Shown here: positions 53,579-64,000 of the stretch, in pieces | Numbering within the stretch: position 1 is the first letter of the stretch | Layout of the letters: each line of letters begins with the position of its first letter | Source: Pleurostoma richardsiae | Lineage: Eukaryota; Ascomycota; Sordariomycetes; Calosphaeriales; Pleurostomataceae | Reading direction: 5' to 3' | Assembly (NCBI GenBank): GCA_030052745.1 | Contig: JANBVO010000025.1 | Coordinates: 372,001 to 436,000 of the forward strand | Length of the DNA: 64,000 nt | The notes under the pieces: model-generated | Seen by the model: the letters and a program-made list of their open reading frames with translations, nothing else | What the model was told of the DNA's origin: nothing | Databases searched by the model: none | Made by a program: the position numbers and the translations under genes

Positions 53579-55767
53579 GGGGCCGTCGAAGCCTCGTGTA
53601 CATTGTATGTAGTAATGTGTGCTTTCCTTGTTTTCGATGGTCTGGGTAATCTGGGGCGTCAACTGGGTACGGCGGCGCGGCATACTTGTTGGTTTACAAT
53701 TTGGCTCGTCCATGTGGCATTGGGAAAGAAATGCCACCGTCATAGAGGGGCTCGGAGCGAATGTCTAATGAGAAGAAGTACATCTGACTGCTTGCCGTTC
53801 TGATCTTGAGTCTGAATGCTCGAATCTTGCTTTCTCGCGGAACAGTCTAACAACTCCGCTGGTCACTGTTGCTCTCTCGCTGGAGTCTGAGCCCATAAAC
53901 TATGGGAAGTCGCGTCGTCTTAAGAGATGTATTGGCTCTCTCAAGACCATTTCAAACTATGCATCAGGTATATACGGCTGCTGGTGACATTCTAAGAACC
54001 CATAACCTGTTCTGTTCAGCAACATGCTATGAGTTACGGGTACTTTGACGCATTCACTCTCCGAGAGTTGTGCCTGACAACATTACAACTTCGCCTAAGT
54101 TTCCTGAGGTGTGCGGTCTTAAGCTACGACTTCTTGTAGCTGAAAGCACCAGACAGTCTACTCCTGACAGCTACTAGCCTCCCTTTACTTGGCTCCTTTT
54201 ATGGGTATGTGGCGACGCGGACCATAGAGGCAAAACAGCGGTTGACAAGGAGTTTACAAGCATTACTTGGAGTATATCTTCCATCAAACTTGCCGAATTT
54301 TCACTTAATATCGCAATGCGCGTGCAACTCTTCCCTATCCTCAAAAGCCTCTCGTAAGGCTGCTATCATGATGGTTCTCCAAAGCTGGTGGAAGCTTGCG
54401 TATGATTCTTGACTACATCCTCGATGCCCAACGTCCTTGTTAACAGTATGGTGGCATCTCGCATGCCGGCTTGCCAGAAAGGAAATCTGTCAAGCCCACG
54501 GCTGACAATCTCGGGCTCAACAGATCAACATCTGAAGCAGAATGCCCCCGTTGTACGAGTCCGACACTGTTTTCGGGATAGGATTTCCGATATGGAAGAC
54601 TCTAAACCATATAGCTAGGCGACGAAGCATGGGTATATGTTGAATCGCTTGACAAGGATACTGAGATGTCTCTAGGGATTGATCATATATATGGCTTGGT
54701 TCTAGTTGTGACTTCGGTTGCCATCACTGGACATCATTAAATTTCCTTTGTCAAAGTCCCCCTCCCATATGATTTCATTCGAGAGCCCTGGTGAGTAAAA
54801 TGCTGATAGATGGTCACCACTTCTGATGAGGGATGTCGCAACGGGAACTTGAACATCGAGGCGCTCAGATATTCCTGCTACTTCAATTTCACGGAGGCAA
54901 AGATCGAAAAGGTCAGTTTTGTCGCAATGAACGGTTTGACGGATTTGGAAACAGTTGCGAGAGTTAGGGATTGCTCATCGCAACGTGCTTACGCCACTTC
55001 CCTGGCGAGATTCAACATCTGCGTCAGCACAGCTTATAGACTCCTCACATCAAGTCCGTCAAACCATGAAATGGAGGGACTGTCAACGTTACGAGCCTCG
55101 CTGGTACAGTCAGAAGGTGCAGTCAGAACCTTACAGTATATCAGTCATCACTCTGGGGGTTTGTCAGGGGAGCGGCGCCGATAAGTTGGGCGTAAGCAGG
55201 TTGCATGGCAGAATCGCCCTCTGACTTACACGCACAGGTCTGTCCAATTAAAAGCAGGTGTCCCCCGGGTTCTTTTTGCCGCTGGGAGTTAACGACGCGT
55301 CTTGCCCCAAAGACCGGAGGAAACCACCGGAACATCATTAGCTGGGAGATGGATGTTGCGAAACGATCAACCGTATTCAGCAGCACCTCTGAATGAGGAG
55401 CATGTCCAGGGCCTTGCTCTCGACGAGAAATACGGCCACGGGATTGAAATTGATCTTGTTGGCTGTCGCAACTTGACTTTCGGGATCCCAAACTTCTGTA
55501 CGGTCATGTGTTCCTGGGCTTGCTCTTATACCCCTAGGTCACATTGTCTATAGTCCCTATGACGCAAATTGTCAATGAGGGCACTCCAGAAGGAGCAAAA
55601 TACTGATGATGGTATCAAGATATCGATCGAGGCTTGATTAGACATCCACACGAAAATGCGAGCGCCGTATCTCTAGGTTCCCCCGGGGATCACTCTATAT
55701 GCTATCTGTAGCCATATCCTCACTCCCAACTCCGCCCTCCACACATGCCTGATGCGTTGTCTGTCCC
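53579..55767. other. Intergenic, 2.2 kb; no gene seen
   Basis: 3' flanks of the GH12 and ADH6 genes with AT-rich sequence between. Short frames around 54,810-55,230 carry an HRN-like peptide, but too little to call a kinase relic. Nothing else is supported. Confidence 0.35.
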
Positions 55768-56932
55768 TTATGCCGACGCATGCTTCTCGTTTACCAACAC
55801 ATACCGATACCTCGCCTTGCCTGCCTCCATGTCGATCACGGCCTGGTTAGCCTCCTTCAGCGGCCGCGTCTGCACCCAGGGGCGGACCTTCTTGTCCGCA
55901 GCGAACTGCAGCATCTCCCGGATCTCCTCGGGCGAGCCAATGGCACTGCCACCAATCTTGATCCCGTTGCCGATCAGGGTGAAGGCGTTCACGGGGGGCA
56001 GGTTGCCGCCGTCGGGGGCGCCGACCTGGATGAAGGAGCCCCCGACCTTCAGCAGGGACAGGTACTCGGTGAGCGGCATGTTGGGGCTCGAAACGGTGGA
56101 GACGATCAGGTCGAGCGTGCGCGCGTTGTCGGCGTACCAGTGCTTGTCGTCGTCGGTGGCGATGTACTGGTCCGCGCCCAGCTTCAGCACCTCCTCCTTC
56201 TTCGAGGCCTTGCGCGAGATGCCCACGACCTTGTCGGCGCCCAGCGCCTTGGCCCACAGGACGGCGAAGTGGCCGAGCCCGCCAACGCCGACGATGCCTA
56301 CCGTCTTGCCGGGCCCGCACCCGTTCTGCTTCAGCGGCGAGAACACCGTGATGCCGCCGCACAGCATGGGCGCGGCGTCCTCGGACGACAGGCCCTCGGG
56401 GATCTGGAAGACGAAGTGGCCGTTGGTCCGGTTGTAGTCCGCGTACCCGCCGTAGGACTTGCCCTCGTCGTTGGGGTAGACGGAGCCGTAGGTGTTGACG
56501 TTGCCCCTGGCGCAGTGGTTCTCGAGGCCGTGCGTGCACTCGTAGCAGTCCGGCTGCAGGCAGCTGCGGGCCTGGGCACCGACGCCGACGCGGTCGCCGA
56601 CCTTGACGTGTTTGACGTTGCTTCCGACCTTGACGGCCTTGCCGACAATCTCGTGACCTACGCAGCAGGCTTTACGTTATCAAGTTAGCGTGATGTTCAA
56701 GAAAAAGCCTCAAGAGAGGGGGCGCCAAGGTGAGAGGCGTACGATAGGGAGTCGGTCCCCATCCGGACCGCAGCATGTGCAAGTCAGAACCACAGATGCC
56801 GCAGTGGGTGACCTGGATATCGACGTCGTCCTCCGTCCACTTCTTGGGCTCGAAGGGGCCCCATTCCATCTTCCCCTTGATGGACTCCGGAGAGTGGCCC
56901 AGCCAGCCCTCAAACTTATAATCGGTAGCCAT
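55768..56932 (-). CDS. NADP-dependent zinc alcohol dehydrogenase (ADH6/cinnamyl type)
   Basis: Two exons, 56743-56932 and 55768-56669, over a 73-nt intron that rebuilds GPTPYP/CCVGHEIVG, give 363 residues. Catalytic zinc ligands are in THCGICGSDLHML and VGHEIVG, with the third Cys in PMLCGGITVFSP. The structural zinc Cys cluster is CLQPDCYECTHGLENHC. The Rossmann loop is GIVGVGGLGHFAV, followed by SRKASKKEE, where Ser/Arg/Lys favour NADP. The class (yeast Adh6/Adh7) reduces aromatic and branched aldehydes in the cytosol, for example during lignin-aldehyde or fusel-aldehyde detoxification. A TATA-like run lies about 135 bp upstream. It looks intact. Confidence 0.95.
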
Positions 56933-57999
56933 CGCGTTCTTGGAGAAGTCTTATCTGTGTGAAGAGTGGTTGTGTCGGACGTCGTATAGAACTGTGGGGT
57001 TTGCCCTTTGGTGAGGCAGATTGTGTAGTTACACTCAAGTCCAGGCGCAAGGCACCATTGTTCCAATATATATATGCATGGAACCTCCGCCCAAAGCGCT
57101 ATGCAAGACTGGCCACGTTTTAGCATTACGTCAATCATCGGTGATAGAGACGCAGGGAGGTATGTCCGATTTTCTGGAAGTCCGCATGGCTATCGCCATT
57201 CTGCGCGCCACGGCCGATGCGATAGGCCCGGCTCCGAAGGAGATCGAGATAAGGAGGTACAATGCTAGAGAGTGAGGAGTCCTCCAAGTGGGAGCGATTT
57301 CAACAGCTGGCCAAGTTCCGGCCTATCTCGCCTAGCTGCCGTGACTCGAGCACACCGGCACTTGAATTCCGCCGTCCCACACGCTGAATCGGATCGATGA
57401 TCGCTGCATTGTGAGGCGACTCGGGTCACTCTCCATCAGCGAACCGGTACAACCTGCCCAGGTGATTACAAAACGAAAACACAATTCTCCAATGTTCCTG
57501 TACCTCGGGCGTGCTAAGGGACGTGCGCGGCGCTGGTCATTTCGGCGATCTGGGACGAGGTCCGCGTTACGTATGAGGCTGGCGGCCGAGCTCTCCTGCA
57601 CCCAGCTAGCTCGTTACCAGCTAAGATAAGGTAATCGGGAGCGCTAATGCAGCCTGCTTATGGTCCACATTCGAGTCCGGGTCGGTGACAATGCGGCCAC
57701 CTGTCACTCGAGCTGACGACGGCTTCAGGAGCTTGTCTCCGAACCCGCACCATGGCGCAAGTTCGCTGAAGGATATCTTATGCGGCCAGGTCCACCTCAC
57801 GTATTGTCAGCAGGATACAGGACAATGTGCAAAATGGAGCATTCTCGAAAGTTTCTTCCATCGGGGATAATGCGGGAGATCGGCCGGCCGGCATTAAGAA
57901 GCGCGTCCTCACCCGGTTTTGCTGCTGATGGTGTATCATGTATGTGACCACCTCATTGCTCTACAAACACTCCTTTTTGCGATAATGCCCTCTTTAGTA
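56933..57999. other. Intergenic, 1.1 kb; no gene seen
   Basis: Left end is the promoter of the ADH6-type gene, with a possible TATA element (ATATATATAT, 57066-57075). The rest has only short unsupported frames. Confidence 0.4.
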
Positions 58000-59200
58000 T
58001 TCTGAGGAAGAACTTCATTACTCGCCGGGTCGCATCCTGGTGATGTGGTACGATGACAATGTCCCCAAGAACCAGTTGGACTGACCCGTTTGGAGGAGGT
58101 GTTCCATCCACCTTTACATCAACGCCGAGACCCTCGCCGATTGAACATCCTCATCTATCTCCACGTCAGCGGTGCCAGACATGATGAAAATATGCGGAGG
58201 TTTCACCCGTCATCGCTCCCCTGGGTCTCGGCCTCCTCATGCTTGGTTACGACGCAGGTCCCCTCGTCTTCAGCCCTCCGTCTGAGGGTGCCGCGGTCGG
58301 GCGCAAATCCATCTATGTTGTGATGCTGTCCCTGTCTGTCATCCTGTCGATCTATAGCGAGTTGCTGGACAGCATCCCAATTTCATGGTGCCGGGTTTCC
58401 CGTGGCTTCTTCGGCTCAGCGGGCTCGGCGAACAGGCGAACAGGCGAACAGGCGAACAGAGGTGGCTCCATCGACGAGATCGCATCACCGCGTGCCATGT
58501 CATACATCTTCCATCTCTGGCATCTTTGAAATCAAAAGCCCACTGCCAGGGGCGATGATTGTGGGAATCAGCGTCGCTGCGGAAACTGGCGATTACCGGG
58601 ACTACGTGGATATACAGGTTCTCACTGGCCAACATCGCAAGCCTAAGCAGACACGACCGAAGCGCGACCGCTTCCGCACCTTGACCAACAACCTGGCCTT
58701 CGATCACGATTCAATATTGTCCAGCAACGCCTCTCCCCGGTGATCCTCGCCGCAGCTTGCTCCTGACCCTTGTGATGACCAATTGCTTAGACCGATCCGT
58801 CCGCTTCACGAGCCTGTACTGCGGTCTTCCTACGCCATATTCTCGTCAACTGACCGAGGTCCTGCGTCTCGTGTATATTGACGTCTTTGGCGTGAATTGA
58901 AGCGACAGAGGGCTCGTCTTCCTGGTCATGTTGATCGCCGTGATCGTGTTCAGGGGTGCCTTCCCGGCGTTCTTGCATCTCGTCATTCACAAGGCGCTGC
59001 GTGACGACTGCCAGCTCTAGCAGGAGTTCCATCTCATATGCAGAATCACTGCGAGTTCGTGAGGTATCCCTGGCCTCTTCCCGTTGGCTTGGACGGCTAA
59101 GGCTGATGTCAACTGGATTATATCCGTCGCCAGGACGATGCTTGCCGGTGCTTGCCGGTGGTAGCGCCTCTATCCATCTAACCCTCGCGTATCTGTAGTA
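58000..59200 (+). pseudogene. Decayed MFS transporter, polyamine/fluconazole-resistance (DHA1) type
   Basis: Scattered plus-strand frames resemble a DHA1 transporter of the Tpo1/Flu1 kind. Near 58,040 is MWYDDNVPKNQLD (family: WYxxDDPENPxNW). At 58,203-58,390 is SPVIAPLGLGLLMLGYDAGP, LVFSPPSEGAAVGRKSIYV and LSVILSIYSELLDSIP. At 58,830-58,960 are LVYIDVFGVN and RGLVFLVMLIAVIV. At 59,080-59,130 is PLAWTAKADVNWIIS. The frame is broken by several stops and by an 8-bp tandem repeat. Some stops (for example TGA after NQLD, where Trp is expected) are single transitions. This is a host-gene relic without function as a transporter. An antisense frame over 58787-59263 is its shadow. Confidence 0.7.
58428..58459. 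repeat. Tandem 8-bp repeat (GCGAACAG), four copies
   Basis: Four perfect head-to-tail copies lie inside the MFS relic. As 8 is not a multiple of 3, copy changes shift the reading frame, which fits the loss of similarity to the family just after this point. Confidence 0.8.
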
Positions 59201-60143
59201 TGCCGTCGGTTTGTTCGGCTCAACCAACTTCTGCCCGCCGCTACGGCACTCGCTGCGGTACAATGGGGTGTGCCTGTGTAAGGGTGTGAGGAATTGTCGC
59301 CAGACGTCCGAACCTTCTGGGCAGACAGTGCGCCGGCTGTATCATTGTGATGGCTCTTTTTCATTAGAAGGATTGGGTACATGAAAGAAGAGTTGTCTCG
59401 CGGGTCCAGGCTCTGGCAGCTGAGAATAACCGTTGCGGAGGGTGTCTCTGCCGTCGGCATGTCGTGGTACAAAAGAATAGCGGACTGTAAGTTGGAAACG
59501 AAACTACCTAAACGCAACTAGCCCGGACAAAGGAATGGCCAGCGTCGGCCGGGCTAAGTGATCGTGTCTGGAGTTCGTCAGGCAACGTATAACGGAGTTG
59601 GACACGAGGCGCTGGAGCAGGTCCTTGCGACCCTTGCATCATCAGATAAGTATTCGGGAGTAAACCAGAGCGGTTTGAGATGAATCGTCCGGCATGATGA
59701 TAGTGTATCCAATACAGTACCTGTTGGGGCCAAATTCAGGGTCATCAAACAATCGAGCCTACCTCCTGACCACTCGCGCAGGTAGGAGGTCTTGATGCAG
59801 CTTCTACTCCGCCGTATTGAACCAACTGTTCCCTGCCTCATCCAACTATGGTAGCCGGAGGTGCCTGTCCAATCTACGTCGTCCGCTGGACAATTATCCA
59901 TTTTCTGAACGTATGTGGTACTGAAATTACTTGTCCCATGGTAGAAGTCTCTTCCTGAACTTAAGGGATCGATTGAACTTTAATAAGATCACTTCAAGTA
60001 TAAAACTCACATTCATCTCCAAAATTCAGGGTTTTTCTCAGCTACACTCCAATCAGCCAATATTCAGAAGAAGAAAAAGTGTTGGGCCACCGCGCACTTC
60101 AGCAAACACACACCCACCCATACGAATACTCAAGCTATTTGAG
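59201..60143. other. Intergenic; no gene seen
   Basis: Possible undetectable tail of the MFS relic, then AT-rich sequence. A 10-bp direct duplication (CTTGCCGGTG) lies just before this stretch at about 59,142-59,161. No coding frame is supported. Confidence 0.35.
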
Positions 60144-60503
60144 ATGAGTTCATCTCTTTCAAGACGCCGAGTCCACGAAAAGCCCGGACGTAAGAAACAC
60201 GCCAAAGTCACACCAGTCCGTGATGCTCGCATCACTATTCGTATCCTTACATTAATGGTCATCTTTTTAAGTCTGGTCTCAATAGATCCCGGCTTACCGG
60301 GAGAGATCTTCCTTTGTCTGTGGCAGCCATCCAACACGGCTCTCTGGATGATAATCACCATGTCAAATACTGTCATCCTGTATTTCCTAGTCTACGTCTT
60401 CTGGCAAGATATCACAGCCAATCTTCGGACTAGGCTAGGTACTGTCATCGGCATTTACCAGCATCCTAGCCAACGTCTTGAACAGCTGCGGCAAGAGAGT
60501 TGA
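60144..60503 (+). CDS. Unrecognised small membrane protein (119 aa)
   Basis: The frame opens further upstream, but the upstream part is AT-rich and unlike coding sequence. From the ATG at 60144 it reads MSSSLSRRRVHEKPGRKKHA, a basic N-terminus, then two hydrophobic segments (IRILTLMVIFLSLVSI; ALWMIITMSNTVILYFLVYVF) separated by a short loop, and a charged tail ending LEQLRQES. The basic-then-two-span layout is a plausible small membrane protein with both ends cytosolic. I recognise no family. GC is lower than in the core genes, and no intron is seen. The call is tentative. Confidence 0.4.
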   Translation: MSSSLSRRRVHEKPGRKKHAKVTPVRDARITIRILTLMVIFLSLVSIDPGLPGEIFLCLWQPSNTALWMIITMSNTVILYFLVYVFWQDITANLRTRLGTVIGIYQHPSQRLEQLRQES

Positions 60504-61392
60504 CAACACATCGCTCCCATGACAAATCACCTCTCTGGATCAGTCGAGAATCCATCTTCGCTCGTCAAAGGACATTGCATGAACGAGGATACAACGTAAC
60601 GGCTGTGTGTGCAGATTTCATGCTCGGAGATGTGCTGAGGAAAAGGTTTGAACGAGATCGGATACCTACGTAATCACGTTCCTATAGGTAGCTTACATCG
60701 GCATTTTTGAACCACCTATTAGTATCCTTTCTTCAGCGCTTGTCGTTCTGCATTATGTATTACTGTGTCTTGGCAGCGAGTCTGCCATATCACTCAGATA
60801 TGTAAGAATCTGGGCGACATGACAGCAAGTGACGGTCGTTCCAATGGAGTACAGCCGAGGGTTCGGGAAAGAAACTGGAATGTGTCGAGACGCTCTGATA
60901 ATCTTTGAAGACCTTGATATATGATATATTCCATGATTTTGGAATTTGCTTTGTTCTCTTCTCTGATTTAAGTTGTCTCAGCAAGAAGAACGCCCCAATC
61001 TCAAGCATCGCCATTCTATATCATCTCTTGAGTTGAACATGATGATGTTCCACTTACTCTGGCTCTTTTTCCTGCTCACAGCAGCTTTTCTCATCAAGGC
61101 CTTGCCTCAGATGTTTCCGGAACTCCTCATTCCAGACCGTGCGGGACATGAAGACGTCGTCACCTCGATTACACTTACCAGTATGAGCCCGCTCTGTGTT
61201 CCTATTGGCCTCTTAGCCTACGCCCATGCAACTCTACCTTAGGAATACCAGGAGGTCGTGGTAGCTGCGACCATAAAACCCGGTCTCCTCTACATTGCCG
61301 CTTCAGAGATATGTCGTGCAATGTCCATACAAGGGGATGATGATTATGTCCACGAGCAGTGCCAAGACTGAGACGTCGTTGTTGGATTAGGG
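60504..61392. other. Gene-poor stretch with one doubtful short frame
   Basis: A frame from an internal ATG near 61,039 to 61,242 encodes about 67 residues with two hydrophobic segments (FHLLWLFFLLTAAFLI; LCVPIGLLAYAHATLP). It could be a small membrane protein or a 5' exon of the following frame, but I find no convincing donor linking them. Confidence 0.25.
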
Positions 61393-62034
61393 ATGGCAGC
61401 GCGTGTTTTCATGCTTACTGTTCCAGAATTTGAGAACATCACTGTTGGAACGGACTCCATAGATTGGTGTGGCAACTGCCCCTTATGCAAGATCGACGCG
61501 GAACATGTGTGTTTGGCTGAATTATCCCAGACCAATAACGATAACTCACTCGATGACTACCAGCACTCTAACTCTGACGACACACCCACACTTTCGGGCC
61601 GTCCTCTCGGCAAGACAGGCATCAATGAACCTATTGAGTGTCTTCATGTTCCCATCGGAGATCGCTTGACCATAGATTATCGGATGGTTCAGCACAACGA
61701 CACAAGGGGCTATACAACGATTAACGTTCTCGCCTCTTCCAGGAGGCGAGAACGCAGTGCAATGCCATTGGGACCCGGCATTAGAGTCACTCATAGGGTT
61801 CTCAATTTCAACAGTCCTATGAGAAAGCTGGAAATGGGTGCCTTGCAAGACTTAGCCTATGAGATTGGCCAAGATTGGGAGCCGCGGATGAACAACAATG
61901 ATTTTTACTCTACGTATATTGCTACGGTGGTCTTCGGATCAGACCTGGTAATTGCGTATCGACTCATTCCTCAAATGAGCAGCTTCGACGATACCTATGA
62001 TGATATCGATTTCTGTGGTGTACTGGTAGCTTGA
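61393..62034 (+). CDS. Unrecognised protein (213 aa) with a Cys motif
   Basis: A frame of 213 codons without stops in AT-richer DNA. The first third has WCGNCPLCKIDAEHVC (Cys-rich), and the middle is Asn/Asp/Ser-rich (SQTNNDNSLDDYQHSNSDDT). The last 120 residues alternate hydrophobic and polar residues (IGDRLTIDYRMV, FYSTYIATVVFGSDLVIAY) and suggest a beta-rich fold. No signal peptide or membrane span is clear. I do not recognise a family. The length of the open frame at this base composition favours a real or recently real gene over chance. Confidence 0.4.
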   Translation: MAARVFMLTVPEFENITVGTDSIDWCGNCPLCKIDAEHVCLAELSQTNNDNSLDDYQHSNSDDTPTLSGRPLGKTGINEPIECLHVPIGDRLTIDYRMVQHNDTRGYTTINVLASSRRRERSAMPLGPGIRVTHRVLNFNSPMRKLEMGALQDLAYEIGQDWEPRMNNNDFYSTYIATVVFGSDLVIAYRLIPQMSSFDDTYDDIDFCGVLVA

Positions 62035-64000
62035 GGGATCATGATTACTTAGCCTTCGCGAGTAAACCACCAAGATTCCAGAACTCCAGTTTCTTCAATT
62101 TGTCATGCAACTGTTGTTTCGTCCAATCCTGCCCCAGCATCTTGCTTCAAGAAAAGCAGAGTTCCCATTCTATTCAATGGAATCAATCGGTCCCTCAGGC
62201 GAGCCGCTTCTGATAATACCCATCCATCCGCTGAGGGTACTAAAGACCCGAACCACGGGGAGCTCATTGAGGATGGCTGCAGGCCGGTTCCAAATGGGAG
62301 GATAAATGGAAGAGGGACTCGGGAAAGACGACGTGGGACCTGTCTGTTGCCCGAGTCGTCTCCACCGTTTCTAGCAGGAGCAGTTCTTTCAGTCTGTGAT
62401 GCAATTGACCACTTCTCGCCAGTGGGATCAGCCTTGGTGAACCCGTGCTCGAATGCCTTGGTCTCCTAGTAGTCGTCCCTGACCCTCCTATGCCTAACGA
62501 CGCGGCTCCCGAATCAGCGGAACGCAGATTGTACAGTGACGATGAGGCCTCCTTGTTCGTCCTGAACCCAGATGACAGGATCCTACCGTTGTATGGGAAT
62601 ATCCTTTTCCGCAGGTTCGAGCACCTTCAGGCACTTCCCACTTATCACAAAGGGTTTTTCTCCATTGCTGGGAAATATGGAGGTCCTGCATCGTTCGTAG
62701 AGCCTTAGACGTCGATTCGGGTTGGAGCGAGCTTCTCTCTGGGGAGGAGATGATGCCTGTGACAACATCTTGGACGGCGCGCTAGGATCGCGCTCTCTTC
62801 GAGTTATGAGTCCCGCCGATCAGTCTTGTAGAGGTATCGAAACCAGCGGCCTGGGTGGACCGGGGGCGCTTTCTGACGATCCGCACTCCATGGCAGCATC
62901 CTGTCAACTTTGAAACACGTCGCGCTACGGCGGCTATTTCGAATGGGGCAGATTGATGGAGCATCATTCATGGCCTCAATATATTTGACTCGAGGAAACA
63001 GGAGAAGCAAGATTCAGTGCTGCCTAAGACCCAATCTCAAGGCAGACGCAACCTTGGCTCCCAACAGAAATCATGTGACTGTAACAACCAGTATGAGTAT
63101 AACCTGAGAAACTTTCTCATTTCTAGAGGGTAGGAAGAAGACCGTATTCAATATCGCACTTCCGATTTGGAACTGGGCATGGGACTATGTGTAGCAAAGG
63201 TGATTGGAGCTATGCTTCACATTATTAGCACCAAGATGAAGGATTTCGATATACGTTTGAAAGGATGTTCGTGACAAGGAAAAGTACGCGGCAAGAAGAT
63301 TAGGACAGTAAGAGAATAATTTTTAGGTTGTCTGGTCGGGATACCGCCAGCACCTGTCGTTCTGACGTCGTCTCACGACGAGCAGAGGAAACCACGCCAG
63401 AGACTGTTCTGATGAGAAACACGCATCATTTTTTTGACACCGAGACCATAATGATGCCTCGAAGGGTTAAGGAATTTAAAAGGAGCTTTATAAAGATGAC
63501 TCCGCATCACCACTGCGGGACTTTCAGCTTCGCTAACATTTTGGAGCAGCCCTTCAGACTGACAGCTTACTACAACCTCTTGGCATCAGCCACAACTGAG
63601 CTTGCTTGAACTCCACGGGATTGCCCTTTTGGCGGGACGCATTTGGACTGATAATGCAAGACTGACATGCAGAGTTGAAGATGGTTCTGAACAGAGCATG
63701 GCTAGGAAATGGGCTACCTGAGTACTTCGGTTGATGATCCTCTTCACTAGCCGGCCCCAGGACCCTGGGCATGACTCAAACCCAAGAGACAGCCCACCAT
63801 GGGCAACCCCATGGTACGAGGGAGCAAAAGAGCACAATGGGGACTGCGGAGTCGTCTGAGGAGTTGCGTGTGGGGGAAGCACACAGAAGGGCCGAGTACG
63901 TGAGAGCTATACGCCCGAGCTATGGCCGTTTCCCGGGTGGACCGAAACCCCTGAACAGTTGGAGACCGTATGGGCCGAGCTCTCATGCATTTGGGAATAT
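62035..64000. other. Gene-poor right end; no gene supported
   Basis: Several short frames occur (about 62,445-62,708 and 63,328-63,609, plus strand; about 63,586-63,882, minus strand). None has a recognisable motif, splice-supported extension or clear codon bias. Confidence 0.35.

Noticed and set aside
54810-55230. Peptide LRELGIAHRNVLTPLPW resembling a kinase HRD loop
   Set aside because: Only a short stretch resembles a kinase catalytic loop; no DFG or other kinase motif was found nearby in any frame.
55780-56688. 302-codon plus-strand open frame
   Set aside because: Antisense shadow of the zinc alcohol dehydrogenase gene.
58787-59263. 158-codon minus-strand frame
   Set aside because: It lies antisense to the recognisable end of the MFS relic and has no motif of its own.
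62445-62708. 87-codon plus-strand frame
   Set aside because: No motif or splice support, and flanked by stops in a decayed-looking region.

Overview
The window is nuclear DNA of a filamentous ascomycete (Pezizomycotina, probably Sordariomycetes). The evidence is many short introns (about 50-110 nt) with GTRNGT donors, CTNAC-type branch points and YAG acceptors, fungal-only families (Zn2Cys6 regulator, QutR-type repressor, PNP-NACHT receptor relic, fungal GT2), and a quinate gene cluster laid out almost as in Neurospora. No rRNA gene, convincing tRNA, CRISPR array or intact transposon was seen.

Layout. 1-2 kb: the first exon of a STAND/NLR-type protein runs off the left edge, then a dead carboxylesterase. 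3.5-7.3 kb: a C2/EF-hand phosphatidylserine decarboxylase (PSD2 type) in five exons. 9.9-10.2 kb: a small Ser-rich protein. 11.7-23.8 kb: an accessory block with two MFS transporters, two short-chain dehydrogenases, a relic PNP-NACHT receptor facing a C2H2-finger fragment, and a Gtt1-like glutathione transferase. 24.4-24.7 kb: a two-exon gene for a 74-residue protein.

25.8-40.0 kb: a complete quinate/shikimate catabolic (qut/qa) cluster. In order it holds qutG (inositol-monophosphatase-like), qutE (type II dehydroquinase), qutC (dehydroshikimate dehydratase), qutB (quinate/shikimate dehydrogenase), qutD (quinate permease), qutA (Zn2Cys6 activator) and qutR (AROM-derived repressor). Permease, dehydrogenase, dehydroquinase and dehydratase would take external quinate to protocatechuate. 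The activator is opposed by the repressor, which senses pathway intermediates. A near-perfect QUTA/QA-1F operator (15/16) sits between qutG and qutE. Directly beyond qutR, tail to tail, lies a large A-T-R-R enzyme with the architecture of the fungal glycine betaine reductase (ATRR). This is the most unusual neighbour in the window.

47.2-57 kb: a fungal GT2 glycosyltransferase needed for hyphal growth in other species, a GH12 endoglucanase with an N-terminal membrane anchor, and an ADH6-type zinc alcohol dehydrogenase. 58-64 kb: a gene-poor, accessory-looking end with a decayed polyamine/drug MFS transporter, an 8-bp tandem repeat inside it, and a few unrecognised ORFs, one with two membrane spans.

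A recurring theme is gene death by transition mutations. Premature stops in the esterase, NACHT, zinc-finger and MFS relics fall where the families have Gln or Trp (CAG to TAG, TGG to TGA), as expected from repeat-induced point mutation (RIP). Exon limits were read by eye from splice signals and reading frame. No similarity search was run, so family calls rest on recognised motifs.
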